From the NCBI GenBank assembly GCA_902805535.1, contig CADCTN010000001.1, positions 1 through 57,146 of the forward strand: a DNA stretch of 57,146 nucleotides, in the 5' to 3' direction. The DNA is from an uncultured Blastococcus sp. (lineage in GTDB: Bacteria; Actinomycetota; Actinomycetes; Mycobacteriales; Geodermatophilaceae). Position numbers and translations under genes: made by a program. Shown piece after piece: positions 33,757 to 40,175 of the stretch. Within the stretch, counting starts at the first letter, position 1, and every line of letters begins with the position of its first letter. The notes beneath the pieces were generated by a model. It was not told the DNA's origin. It searched no databases and saw nothing but the letters and a program-made list of their open reading frames with translations.

Positions 33757-34728
33757 GTGACCGCCGCTCCCGTCTCCGCCGTCGCCGCCGGCCTGGCCAC
33801 CGTCACCCCCAGCGGAACGGTCCTCGACACCTGGTACCCCGAGCCCCGGCTCGGCGCGCCGGCCGGTGCCACGGCCGGCACCACGCGCCTCGGCGCCCTG
33901 GAGCTGGCCGGCGAGCTCGGCCCCGACTACGGCGGGCTGGTGCGCACCGACGAGGCGCGCGGTGTGGAGATCATCGCCGTCCGCACCGTCATCCCCGACC
34001 TCGCGCAACCGGCCGTGGACACCCACGACGTATGGCTGCGCCTGCACCTGCTGTCGACCCGGCTCATCCGTCCGCACGGCGCGAACATGACCGGCGTCTT
34101 CGGCCTGCTCACCAACGTGGCCTGGACCAGCGCCGGCCCGGTCGAGGCGGCCGGGTTCAACGCCCATCGGCTGCGTGCCGCGGTCGGGCACGTGACCGTC
34201 TTCGGCGTCGACAAGTTCCCGCGGATGGTCGACTACGTCATCCCCTCGGGGGTGCGCATCGCGGACGGCGACCGCGTCCGCCTGGGCGCGCACCTCGCCG
34301 AGGGCACCACGGTGATGCACGAGGGTTTCGTGAACTTCAACGCCGGCACGCTGGGGCCCTCCATGGTCGAGGGCCGGATCAGCGCCGGCGTGGTCGTGGG
34401 GCCCGACAGCGACATCGGCGGCAGCGCCTCGATCATGGGCACGCTCTCCGGCGGCGGTGCGGAGGTCATCTCCATCGGCAGCGGCTGCCTGCTGGGGGCC
34501 AACTCGGGCATCGGCATCTCCCTCGGCGACGGCTGCGTCGTCGAGGCCGGGTGCTACGTGACCGGCGGCTCGCGGATCACGCTGCCCGACGGCTCGGTGG
34601 TCAAGGCCCGGGAGCTCTCCGGCCGCGACGGGCTGCTGTTCCGGCGCAACAGCGTCAGCGGCGCGCTCGAGGCCCTTCCCCGGACCGGCACCTGGGGCGA
34701 GCTGAACGCCGAGCTGCACGCGAACTAG
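33757..34728 (+). CDS. dapD: Tetrahydrodipicolinate N-succinyltransferase, actinobacterial type
   Basis: A 323-aa trimeric left-handed beta-helix acyltransferase. The N-terminal domain has [11 protein letters not shown], and hexapeptide-repeat coils include [50 protein letters not shown] and [24 protein letters not shown]. This is the divergent actinobacterial DapD (Rv1201c type). It adds succinyl from succinyl-CoA in the DAP pathway; dapE (adjacent) and dapC (42.7 kb) are also here. Confidence 0.95.
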   Translation: MTAAPVSAVAAGLATVTPSGTVLDTWYPEPRLGAPAGATAGTTRLGALELAGELGPDYGGLVRTDEARGVEIIAVRTVIPDLAQPAVDTHDVWLRLHLLSTRLIRPHGANMTGVFGLLTNVAWTSAGPVEAAGFNAHRLRAAVGHVTVFGVDKFPRMVDYVIPSGVRIADGDRVRLGAHLAEGTTVMHEGFVNFNAGTLGPSMVEGRISAGVVVGPDSDIGGSASIMGTLSGGGAEVISIGSGCLLGANSGIGISLGDGCVVEAGCYVTGGSRITLPDGSVVKARELSGRDGLLFRRNSVSGALEALPRTGTWGELNAELHAN

Positions 34729-34820
34729 GGGCCCGACGCGCGAGGGGCCGGCACGGCGGCGGCAGCGCCCCGCACCGCCGACGTGACCACGGGCACCCCG
34801 GCGTCGTCGCCGTCCCCACC

Positions 34821-34826
34821 TACAGT
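34821..34826 (+). promoter_or_regulatory. Leaderless -10 TACAGT
   Basis: TACAGT ends 8 nt before the ATG of the transglycosylase-like gene. Confidence 0.55.
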
Positions 34827-34834
34827 CGGTCGCG

Positions 34835-35788
34835 ATGCCCACCGCCCGGACCCCTGCCCGTCCCACCCGGGCCATGGCTCGGGCTCGGGCCGGGGCCGGC
34901 GGCAGCACCGCCCGGCGGAGCCCGGCACGGGCAGGTCGCGCGCCTACCCGGCGCCGACCGGCCACGAGAGGTGCGCGCGGGAGCGGCAGCCGGTCGATCG
35001 CGCGCTGGTGGCCCGCCCTGCTGATCGCTGGTGCGGTGCTCATCGGCCTGGCGTGGGACACCCAGAGCACGGGGGTACCCGGTGTGCCAGGACGCTGCAC
35101 CGTGGCCGGGTCGGCGCTGACGCTGACCACCGAGCAGGCGTCGTCCGCGGCGACGATCGCGGCCGTCGGGCGCGCGCGGGGGCTGCCCGACCGCGCCGTC
35201 GTCCTCGCCCTGGCGACCGCACAGCAGGAGTCGCGGCTGCGCAACCTCGACTACGGCGACCGGGACTCCCTCGGCCTCTTCCAGCAGCGCCCGTCACAGG
35301 GCTGGGGCACCGAGGCGCAGGTGCGGGACCCCGTGTACGCGGCGGGCATCTTCTACGACCGGCTGGTGGAGGTGCCCGGCTGGGACACCGGCCGGCTGAC
35401 CGAGGTCGCGCAGGCGGTCCAGCGCAGCGGTTTCCCCGAGGCCTACCAGCAGTGGGAGCCGCTGGCCACGGAGCTGACGGCGGTGCTGGGGGGCCCCGAC
35501 CCGTCCCGGCTCGACTGCCGCTACGAGCCGGCCACGCCGGTCCCCGCCGCCGACGTGTCCGCCGTCGCGGCGGCCGAGCTCGGGGTCGCGGCCATGCCAC
35601 GCGCAGGCGGGGCAGTCTTCATCGATCCCGCCGCCGGCTGGCCCGCGGCCACCTGGGCGGTCGCGCAGGCCGGGCGGCTGCAGCTGACCGAGATCGAGTT
35701 CGCCGGGCGCCGGTGGACACCGGACGGCGGCTGGGTCGACGCCCCGGAGGCCTCGTCCGACGCCGTCGTGATCCAGCCCGGCAGCTGA
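34835..35788 (+). CDS. Membrane-anchored lytic transglycosylase-like protein
   Basis: A 317-aa protein with about 53 Arg/Ala/Pro-rich cytoplasmic residues, one transmembrane helix (WWPALLIAGAVLIGLAW) and an extracytoplasmic domain. That domain includes [62 protein letters not shown]. The QQES and GLFQQ phrases resemble the SLT/lysozyme-like catalytic Glu and substrate loop. Cell wall cleavage is likely but unproven. The C-terminal half is variable. ATG start with leaderless -10. Confidence 0.78.
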   Translation: MPTARTPARPTRAMARARAGAGGSTARRSPARAGRAPTRRRPATRGARGSGSRSIARWWPALLIAGAVLIGLAWDTQSTGVPGVPGRCTVAGSALTLTTEQASSAATIAAVGRARGLPDRAVVLALATAQQESRLRNLDYGDRDSLGLFQQRPSQGWGTEAQVRDPVYAAGIFYDRLVEVPGWDTGRLTEVAQAVQRSGFPEAYQQWEPLATELTAVLGGPDPSRLDCRYEPATPVPAADVSAVAAAELGVAAMPRAGGAVFIDPAAGWPAATWAVAQAGRLQLTEIEFAGRRWTPDGGWVDAPEASSDAVVIQPGS

Positions 35789-35796
35789 GTCCCGGC

Positions 35797-35816
35797 GTTC
35801 CCCCGACCGGGGGAAC
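35797..35816. promoter_or_regulatory. Palindromic site GTTCCCCC-N4-GGGGGAAC
   Basis: Perfect 8-bp arms around GACC, 8 bp after the transglycosylase-like gene and centred 60.5 bp before the ATG of the degenerate GGDEF gene. It could act as a terminator for the former or an operator for the latter. A related dyad occurs at the same distance before two other genes. Confidence 0.6.
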
Positions 35817-35866
35817 CGGAGTCCGCGACCATCAACGACCTGGCCCCGGGTGCCGACAACACCTCC

Positions 35867-36376
35867 ATGACGATCGGCCCGTCCTCCCCCACGCTCGCGG
35901 CCGCACCCGCCGATGACGAGGGCGCGGTCGCGGACGTGGCCGCCCTCGTGCCGTCGCGGCAGGCCCTCCTGAGCCGCCTGTCCGAGCAGCTCGCCACACC
36001 GGCCTCGACGGCCACGCTGATGGTCATCGGCCTGCTGCGCCGCGACGACGGCTGGCCCACCGCGCAGACCACGCTGGGGCAGATGACCGTCCTGCTGGCC
36101 GGGTCGCTGCGCGGCGAGGACTGGCTGGGCAAGGCCGGCCCGGGCGAGTTCGCCGTCGTGCTGGCGGGTCCGGTCACCGCGGCCGCTCAAGCTGCCGCCC
36201 GGCTCGTCGCCGCCGTCTCCACCCTGGGCGTGCCGGAGCTGACCGCCGCTGCGGGAATCGCACCCCTGACCCCCGGGCTCGAGGCGCCCGAGGTGCTCCG
36301 CCGCGCGCTGGCGAGCCTCACCGCCGCCCGCCGCGCCGGTGCCGGGACGGTCATCCTGCACCGCGAGCCCTACTGA
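35867..36376 (+). CDS. Degenerate GGDEF-domain protein
   Basis: A 169-aa protein resembling a stand-alone diguanylate cyclase fold: LVPSRQALLSRLSEQL, then LMVIGLLRR, GSLRGEDWLGKAGPGEFAVVLAG and a C-terminal VLRRALASLTAARRAGAGTVILH. The usual RxGGDEF becomes KAGPGEF, so catalysis is unlikely; it may bind nucleotide or act as a regulator. ATG start; a palindromic site lies 60 bp upstream. It is followed after 233 bp by a histidine kinase gene. Confidence 0.65.
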   Translation: MTIGPSSPTLAAAPADDEGAVADVAALVPSRQALLSRLSEQLATPASTATLMVIGLLRRDDGWPTAQTTLGQMTVLLAGSLRGEDWLGKAGPGEFAVVLAGPVTAAAQAAARLVAAVSTLGVPELTAAAGIAPLTPGLEAPEVLRRALASLTAARRAGAGTVILHREPY

Positions 36377-36542
36377 GCCGTCGGGCAGTTCAGCCGGCCA
36401 GTCGCTGCGCGGACCGCAGCCGCCCCGCTGGACCACAGGGCCGATCGCTCGCGGTGGTGGACCCCTCGTGGCTCCAGCCTGCGGGGACGGTGATGATCCG
36501 CTGACCACGCGCACGCAGAGCGACACTGAGGGCACGGGCACG

Positions 36543-36559
36543 CCCCCGTTCGGGGGAAC
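36543..36559. promoter_or_regulatory. Palindromic site CCCCC-GTTC-GGGGG(AAC)
   Basis: Perfect 5-bp C/G arms with trailing AAC, centred 60.5 bp before the histidine kinase GTG. It matches the site before the GGDEF-like gene in core and spacing. Confidence 0.55.
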
Positions 36560-36597
36560 ACCCTCCCCCGGCCGTGCCGGACATCCACACCGGCGCT

Positions 36598-36603
36598 TAC
36601 CGT
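36598..36603 (+). promoter_or_regulatory. Leaderless -10 TACCGT
   Basis: TACCGT ends 6 nt before GTG 36610 of the histidine kinase gene. Confidence 0.55.
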
Positions 36604-36609
36604 CCGCCC

Positions 36610-38019
36610 GTGACGACCACGGGGGGTCGAGTGGGCGGACAGAGGCCCGGCGTCCTCTTCGGCTCGACGGTCGCCGTCGCCTTCGCGCTCACAGTCGTCG
36701 TCCTGCTGCTGCCGTCCGGTGACGGGGCCGTCGACTCCCCCCTGCTGCGCGTCGCCCTCGAGACGGCGAACACCATCGTCGCGCTGCTGGTCGCCTTCCT
36801 CGTCTACGGCCGGTTCCGACGGAGCGGTCGAGCGCAGGAACTGCTGCTCGTGCTGGGGCTGTGTGCCGTCGCCGTGGGCAACCTCGCGCTGACGGCTCTC
36901 CCGTCGGCCTCGGTGGAGACCGCCGATCTCACCCGTTGGGCCGCTCTCCCGGTCCGTCTCCTCGGCACCCTGCTCATCGCCACAGCCGCTCTCACACCGT
37001 GGTCGGTGCGCTGGTACCGGCGCGAGGCCAGGGTGGCGGTTCTCGCTACCGGCGGCGCGCTCCTGGTGGTCGGCGCCCTCGGGGCACTGTGGTCCCGTTC
37101 CCGATTCGACGTGATGGCACCCTTTCCCGGGTCGAACGGCGTCGCTGGCTACCGCCCCGGCGACGACTGGACGGTGTTCGGCGCACAGCTGCTGGGTGCC
37201 GCGCTCTACGGCGTCGCGGCCCTGGCTCTGCTCCGCCAGGCCCGGACGCGGCACGACGAGCTGATCCGCTGGATGGCCGCCGGATTCGTCCTGGCCGCCG
37301 CCGCCCGCGTGCACTATTCGATGTTCCCCTCGCTGTACCTGGACTACGTGTACACCGGGGACGTCCTGCGCCTGGGCTTCTACGTATGCCTACTGGTCGG
37401 GGCAAGCCGGGAGATCGAGTCCTACTGGAGGTTGCAGAGCCACGCCGCCGTGCTGGCCGACCGCCGGCGGGTGGCCCGTGAGCTGCACGACGGGGTCATC
37501 CAGGAGCTGGCCTACATCCGCTCGGAGAGCCACGCGATCCCACCGGCATCGGCCGGAAGGGAAGGCATCATGCGCGCGTGCGACCGCGCACTCGACGAAG
37601 CGAGGGCCGCGGTGCAGGCGCTCGGACACGACAGCGACGAGGCGCTGGGCGCCACGCTGCGCCGTGCAGCGGAAGAGCTGGCCGCGCGATACCAGACGGA
37701 CGTGGAGCTCGACCTGGACGATTCCGTGGGCGCCGATCCCGACCAGCGGCATGCTCTGATGCGGATCACCCGGGAGGCGGTGGTCAATGCGTCTCGCCAC
37801 GGCAAGGCCACGGCGGTGCGTATCGGGCTGCACCAGCACGACGGTGGCCGTCGCCTGACGATCGAGGACGACGGCAAGGGCTTCGACGTCGACCAGGCCA
37901 CCGCGTCCGCCGCGGGATACGGCCTGATCAGCATGCGGGACCGCGCCCGGGGCCTTCCCGGCTCGTTCCACATCCGGGCGGAACCCGGCGTGGGAAGCGT
38001 GGTGACGGTCCGGTGGTAG
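36610..38019 (+). CDS. NarL-type sensor histidine kinase, seven-helix membrane sensor
   Basis: A 469-aa protein. An N-terminal block of about seven transmembrane helices (residues about 20-265) is the likely sensor. A HisKA_3 dimerisation segment ADRRRVARELHDGVIQELAYI carries the phospho-acceptor His293. The HATPase domain has ITREAVVNASRHGKAT (N box) and IEDDGKGFD, then GYGLISMRDRA (G boxes). The stimulus is unknown. GTG 36610 is preferred to the in-frame start 12 codons upstream because of a leaderless -10 box. It overlaps the response regulator gene by 7 nt. Confidence 0.92.
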   Translation: MTTTGGRVGGQRPGVLFGSTVAVAFALTVVVLLLPSGDGAVDSPLLRVALETANTIVALLVAFLVYGRFRRSGRAQELLLVLGLCAVAVGNLALTALPSASVETADLTRWAALPVRLLGTLLIATAALTPWSVRWYRREARVAVLATGGALLVVGALGALWSRSRFDVMAPFPGSNGVAGYRPGDDWTVFGAQLLGAALYGVAALALLRQARTRHDELIRWMAAGFVLAAAARVHYSMFPSLYLDYVYTGDVLRLGFYVCLLVGASREIESYWRLQSHAAVLADRRRVARELHDGVIQELAYIRSESHAIPPASAGREGIMRACDRALDEARAAVQALGHDSDEALGATLRRAAEELAARYQTDVELDLDDSVGADPDQRHALMRITREAVVNASRHGKATAVRIGLHQHDGGRRLTIEDDGKGFDVDQATASAAGYGLISMRDRARGLPGSFHIRAEPGVGSVVTVRW

Positions 38020-38663
38020 GGATCGCAGGCCCGATCCGCGTGGTCATCGCGGATGACCATGCCCCCATCCGCGCCCGGGTCCGGGCTGCGCTGGAGGCCG
38101 GGGGGTGTGAGGTCGCCGCGGAGGGCGCGACTGCCGACGAGGCGGTCACGCTCGCCCTGGAGCACGAACCGGACGTCGTGCTGCTGGACATCCACATGCC
38201 CGGCAACGGCATCCGCGCGGCCCAGCTGATCAGTCGCAGCCTGCCGGAGACCCCCATCGTGATGCTGACCCAATCGCGGGAGGACGAGGACCTCTTCGAC
38301 TCCTTGCGAGCCGGCGCGTCCGGCTACCTCCTGAAGGACACAGATCCGGCCCTCCTGCCAGATGCTCTCCGACGCGTGCTGGCGGGTGAGGCGGCCATGC
38401 CGGCGTCATTGGTCACCCGGATCCTCGCGGAGTTCCGGAGCCCTGCCCGGCCACGGTTCCGGCGCAGGTCGGCGGCTGCGGCGAAGCTCAGCGAGCGGGA
38501 ATCGGAGGTGATGGAGCTGCTGGGCCAGGGCCTGACCACCGACGATGTGGCCAAGCGGTTGTTCGTCTCTCCCACGACGGTGCGCGTCCACGTCTCGTCC
38601 GTGCTCCGCAAGCTCCGCGTGAAGGACCGCGAGAGCGCGTTCAGGCTGTTGCGAGAGGACTAG
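38013..38663 (+). CDS. NarL/LuxR-family response regulator
   Basis: A 216-aa regulator. The receiver domain has acidic pair DD (14-15), phospho-acceptor Asp59 in VVLLDIHMPG, Thr in MLTQS and Lys in LLKD. A LuxR helix-turn-helix follows (LSERESEVMELLGQGLTTDDVAKRLFVSPTTVRVHVSSVLRKL). It is the partner of the overlapping kinase gene. The stop codon TAG lies within the 6-bp target duplicated by the IS481 element, which therefore inserted without changing the protein. Confidence 0.94.
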   Translation: MVGIAGPIRVVIADDHAPIRARVRAALEAGGCEVAAEGATADEAVTLALEHEPDVVLLDIHMPGNGIRAAQLISRSLPETPIVMLTQSREDEDLFDSLRAGASGYLLKDTDPALLPDALRRVLAGEAAMPASLVTRILAEFRSPARPRFRRRSAAAAKLSERESEVMELLGQGLTTDDVAKRLFVSPTTVRVHVSSVLRKLRVKDRESAFRLLRED

Positions 38664-38664
38664 C
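38659..38664. repeat. Left copy of IS target-site duplication ACTAGC
   Basis: ACTAGC directly precedes the IS terminus and is repeated at 39738-39743. It fits the NCTAGN target described for IS481. Confidence 0.85.
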
Positions 38665-38691
38665 TGTAGTGCCCACGGACCTTGTTGACGG
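38665..38691 (+). repeat. IS left terminal inverted repeat
   Basis: Begins TGTAGTGCCC and ends GTTGACGG; pairs with the right end. Confidence 0.85.
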
Positions 38692-38712
38692 CGTGGCGGG
38701 TTGATCAAGGAG

Positions 38713-38764
38713 GAGACCTCCGGACGTAGTGGGTGTGTCTAGGACTCACCACGCCGGAGGTCTC
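38713..38764 (+). promoter_or_regulatory. Hairpin covering the transposase ribosome binding site
   Basis: GAGACCTCCGG (38713-38723) pairs with CCGGAGGTCTC (38754-38764), with inner GTGGGTG/CTCACCAC pairing. The GGAGG 7 nt before the TTG start lies in the right arm, so transcripts entering from outside would hide it. Confidence 0.7.
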
Positions 38765-38767
38765 GCC

Positions 38768-39742
38768 TTGGAGGTTAAGCCGCAGCTGTCCGTGTACGGG
38801 CGCTGGTTGCTGGTTCAGCGGGTCATGTCGGGTCGGCCGGTCGCGCATGTCGCCGCCGAGCTGGGGGTCAGTCGCGCCACCGGTTACAAGTGGTGGCGCC
38901 GCTGGCGGGAAGAGGGAGCTGTTGGGCTCTACAGCCGCTCGAGCCGCCCGCACACCAGCCCGGCCCGGACACCCGCGGAAATCGAGCAGCAGGTGCTGGC
39001 GCTGCGCCGCGATCGGCGCCTGGGACCGGCCCGGATCGCGGGCATCGTCGGGCTACCGCCCTCGACGGTGCACCGGATCCTGACCCGGCACGCCATGCCG
39101 AAGCTGGCCTGGCTGGACCGCCCCACCGGCACCCCGGTGCGCTACGAGCGCGCCCGGCCCGGCGAGCTGGTGCACGTCGACATCAAGAAACTCGGGCGGC
39201 TCCGCGACGGCGGTGGTTGGCGGATGCACGGCCGCACGAGCGCCATCGCCCGCAGCAACAAGGCGGCCGGCTCACGCGGAGAACTGGTCGGCCACGAGTT
39301 CGTGCACTCGGCCGTCGACGACCATTCCCGGCTGGCTTACTGCGAGGTGCTCCCCGACGAGCAGGCCACCACCGCGGTCGCGTTCTTTACCCGGGCGCAC
39401 GCCTTCTTCGCCGCCTACGGGATCACCGTGCAGCGGGTGCTCACCGACAACGGCGCCTGCTACCGCTCCCGGCAGTGGCGTGAGCAGCTGGCCGGCGCCG
39501 GCATCGACCACAAGCGCACCCGGCCCTACCGGCCCCAAACCAATGGCAAGGTCGAGCGGCTCAACCGCACCCTGCTCACCGAATGGGCATACGCCCGGCC
39601 CTTCGCCTCCAGCAACGAGCGCACCGCGGCCTTGCCCCAGTGGCTGCACACCTACAACCATCACCGAGCCCACACATCCCTCGGTGGACGACCTCCGATC
39701 AGCCGCGTCCCCGTCAACGACCTCCCGGGGCACTACAACTAG
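38768..39742 (+). CDS. IS481-family transposase
   Basis: A 324-aa transposase. An N-terminal helix-turn-helix (AELGVSRATGYKWWRRWREEG) is followed by an RNase H-like core with the DDE triad: Asp in VHVDIKK, Asp in LTDNGACY and Glu in NGKVERLNR. TTG 38768 has GGAGG 7 nt upstream; GTG 38729 and 38735 are in-frame alternatives. The last codon (Asn) spans the IS end, and the stop TAG lies in the host target duplication. Confidence 0.92.
   Translation: MEVKPQLSVYGRWLLVQRVMSGRPVAHVAAELGVSRATGYKWWRRWREEGAVGLYSRSSRPHTSPARTPAEIEQQVLALRRDRRLGPARIAGIVGLPPSTVHRILTRHAMPKLAWLDRPTGTPVRYERARPGELVHVDIKKLGRLRDGGGWRMHGRTSAIARSNKAAGSRGELVGHEFVHSAVDDHSRLAYCEVLPDEQATTAVAFFTRAHAFFAAYGITVQRVLTDNGACYRSRQWREQLAGAGIDHKRTRPYRPQTNGKVERLNRTLLTEWAYARPFASSNERTAALPQWLHTYNHHRAHTSLGGRPPISRVPVNDLPGHYN
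39711..39737 (-). repeat. IS right terminal inverted repeat
   Basis: Complement of the left end; lies within the last codons of the transposase gene. Confidence 0.85.
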
Positions 39743-40040
39743 CACTCCGCGCTTCGCAGGCCAGCGCGATCAGCGCCGCTCCCAGGGCCTCCGCCTCCGC
39801 GGGTGAGTACTGGCTCCGGCCGATGATCACGTACGGACCGTCGACCTCCCCGGTGCCGGGATCGACGGACATGCAGGCATGCGCCACCACGTCGTCCCCG
39901 ATGGGGAGCGGTGCACCGGTGTGCACCCAGTCCTCCTCCCCCAGGTGGACGCCGTGACGGGCGACGCACCAGCTGGGGCACACCCTCCCTGGATCCGCTG
40001 CGCCGTCGCCCATGCAGAACTCGTCGATCGGAGCAGACAT
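39714..40040 (-). CDS. DUF6907-like Cys-rich protein, C-terminus altered by IS insertion
   Basis: A 108-aa protein with CPSWCVARHGVHLGEEDWVHTG, a possible metal-binding CxxxC/His cluster, then MSVDPGTGEVDGPYVIIG and a C-terminal helix AEAEALGAALIALACEA, as in DUF6907 proteins of actinobacteria. The reading frame enters the IS right end and ends there with CSAPGGR. Joining the host flanks without the IS gives PLATA and a stop, overlapping the response regulator's 3' end by 23 bp. Only the last few residues changed, so function is probably kept. Confidence 0.72.
   Translation of the reverse strand: MSAPIDEFCMGDGAADPGRVCPSWCVARHGVHLGEEDWVHTGAPLPIGDDVVAHACMSVDPGTGEVDGPYVIIGRSQYSPAEAEALGAALIALACEARSASCSAPGGR
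39738..39743. repeat. Right copy of IS target-site duplication ACTAGC
   Basis: Direct repeat of 38659-38664. It supplies the transposase stop codon TAG. Confidence 0.85.
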
Positions 40041-40175
40041 CGGGCATCCTCCGGCTTGCCGGCACGTGGTGGCTCGGTTCGTGGTCCGCCGGCCTGGGGC
40101 CGTGGATGGGGAAGGCCCGGGCCGGTCGACCCGGGACCTGTCCCTCGGCTCCCTGCGCGGATGTCCCGCCGCCGG

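Larger units (their letters stand above)
38665..39737. mobile_element. IS481-family insertion sequence, 1073 bp, intact
   Basis: Bounded by inverted repeats starting TGTAGTGCCC (left 38665-38691, right 39711-39737; 22 of 27 bases match) and flanked by 6-bp direct repeats ACTAGC. It contains one complete DDE transposase gene. The intact ends and duplication indicate a recent insertion between the response regulator and DUF6907-like genes. Confidence 0.92.

Noticed and set aside
35811-36559. GGGAAC in the two dyads read as ECF sigma -35 boxes
   Set aside because: No CGTT follows at 17-18 nt in either case, unlike the good sigE promoter, so the dyad explanation fits better.
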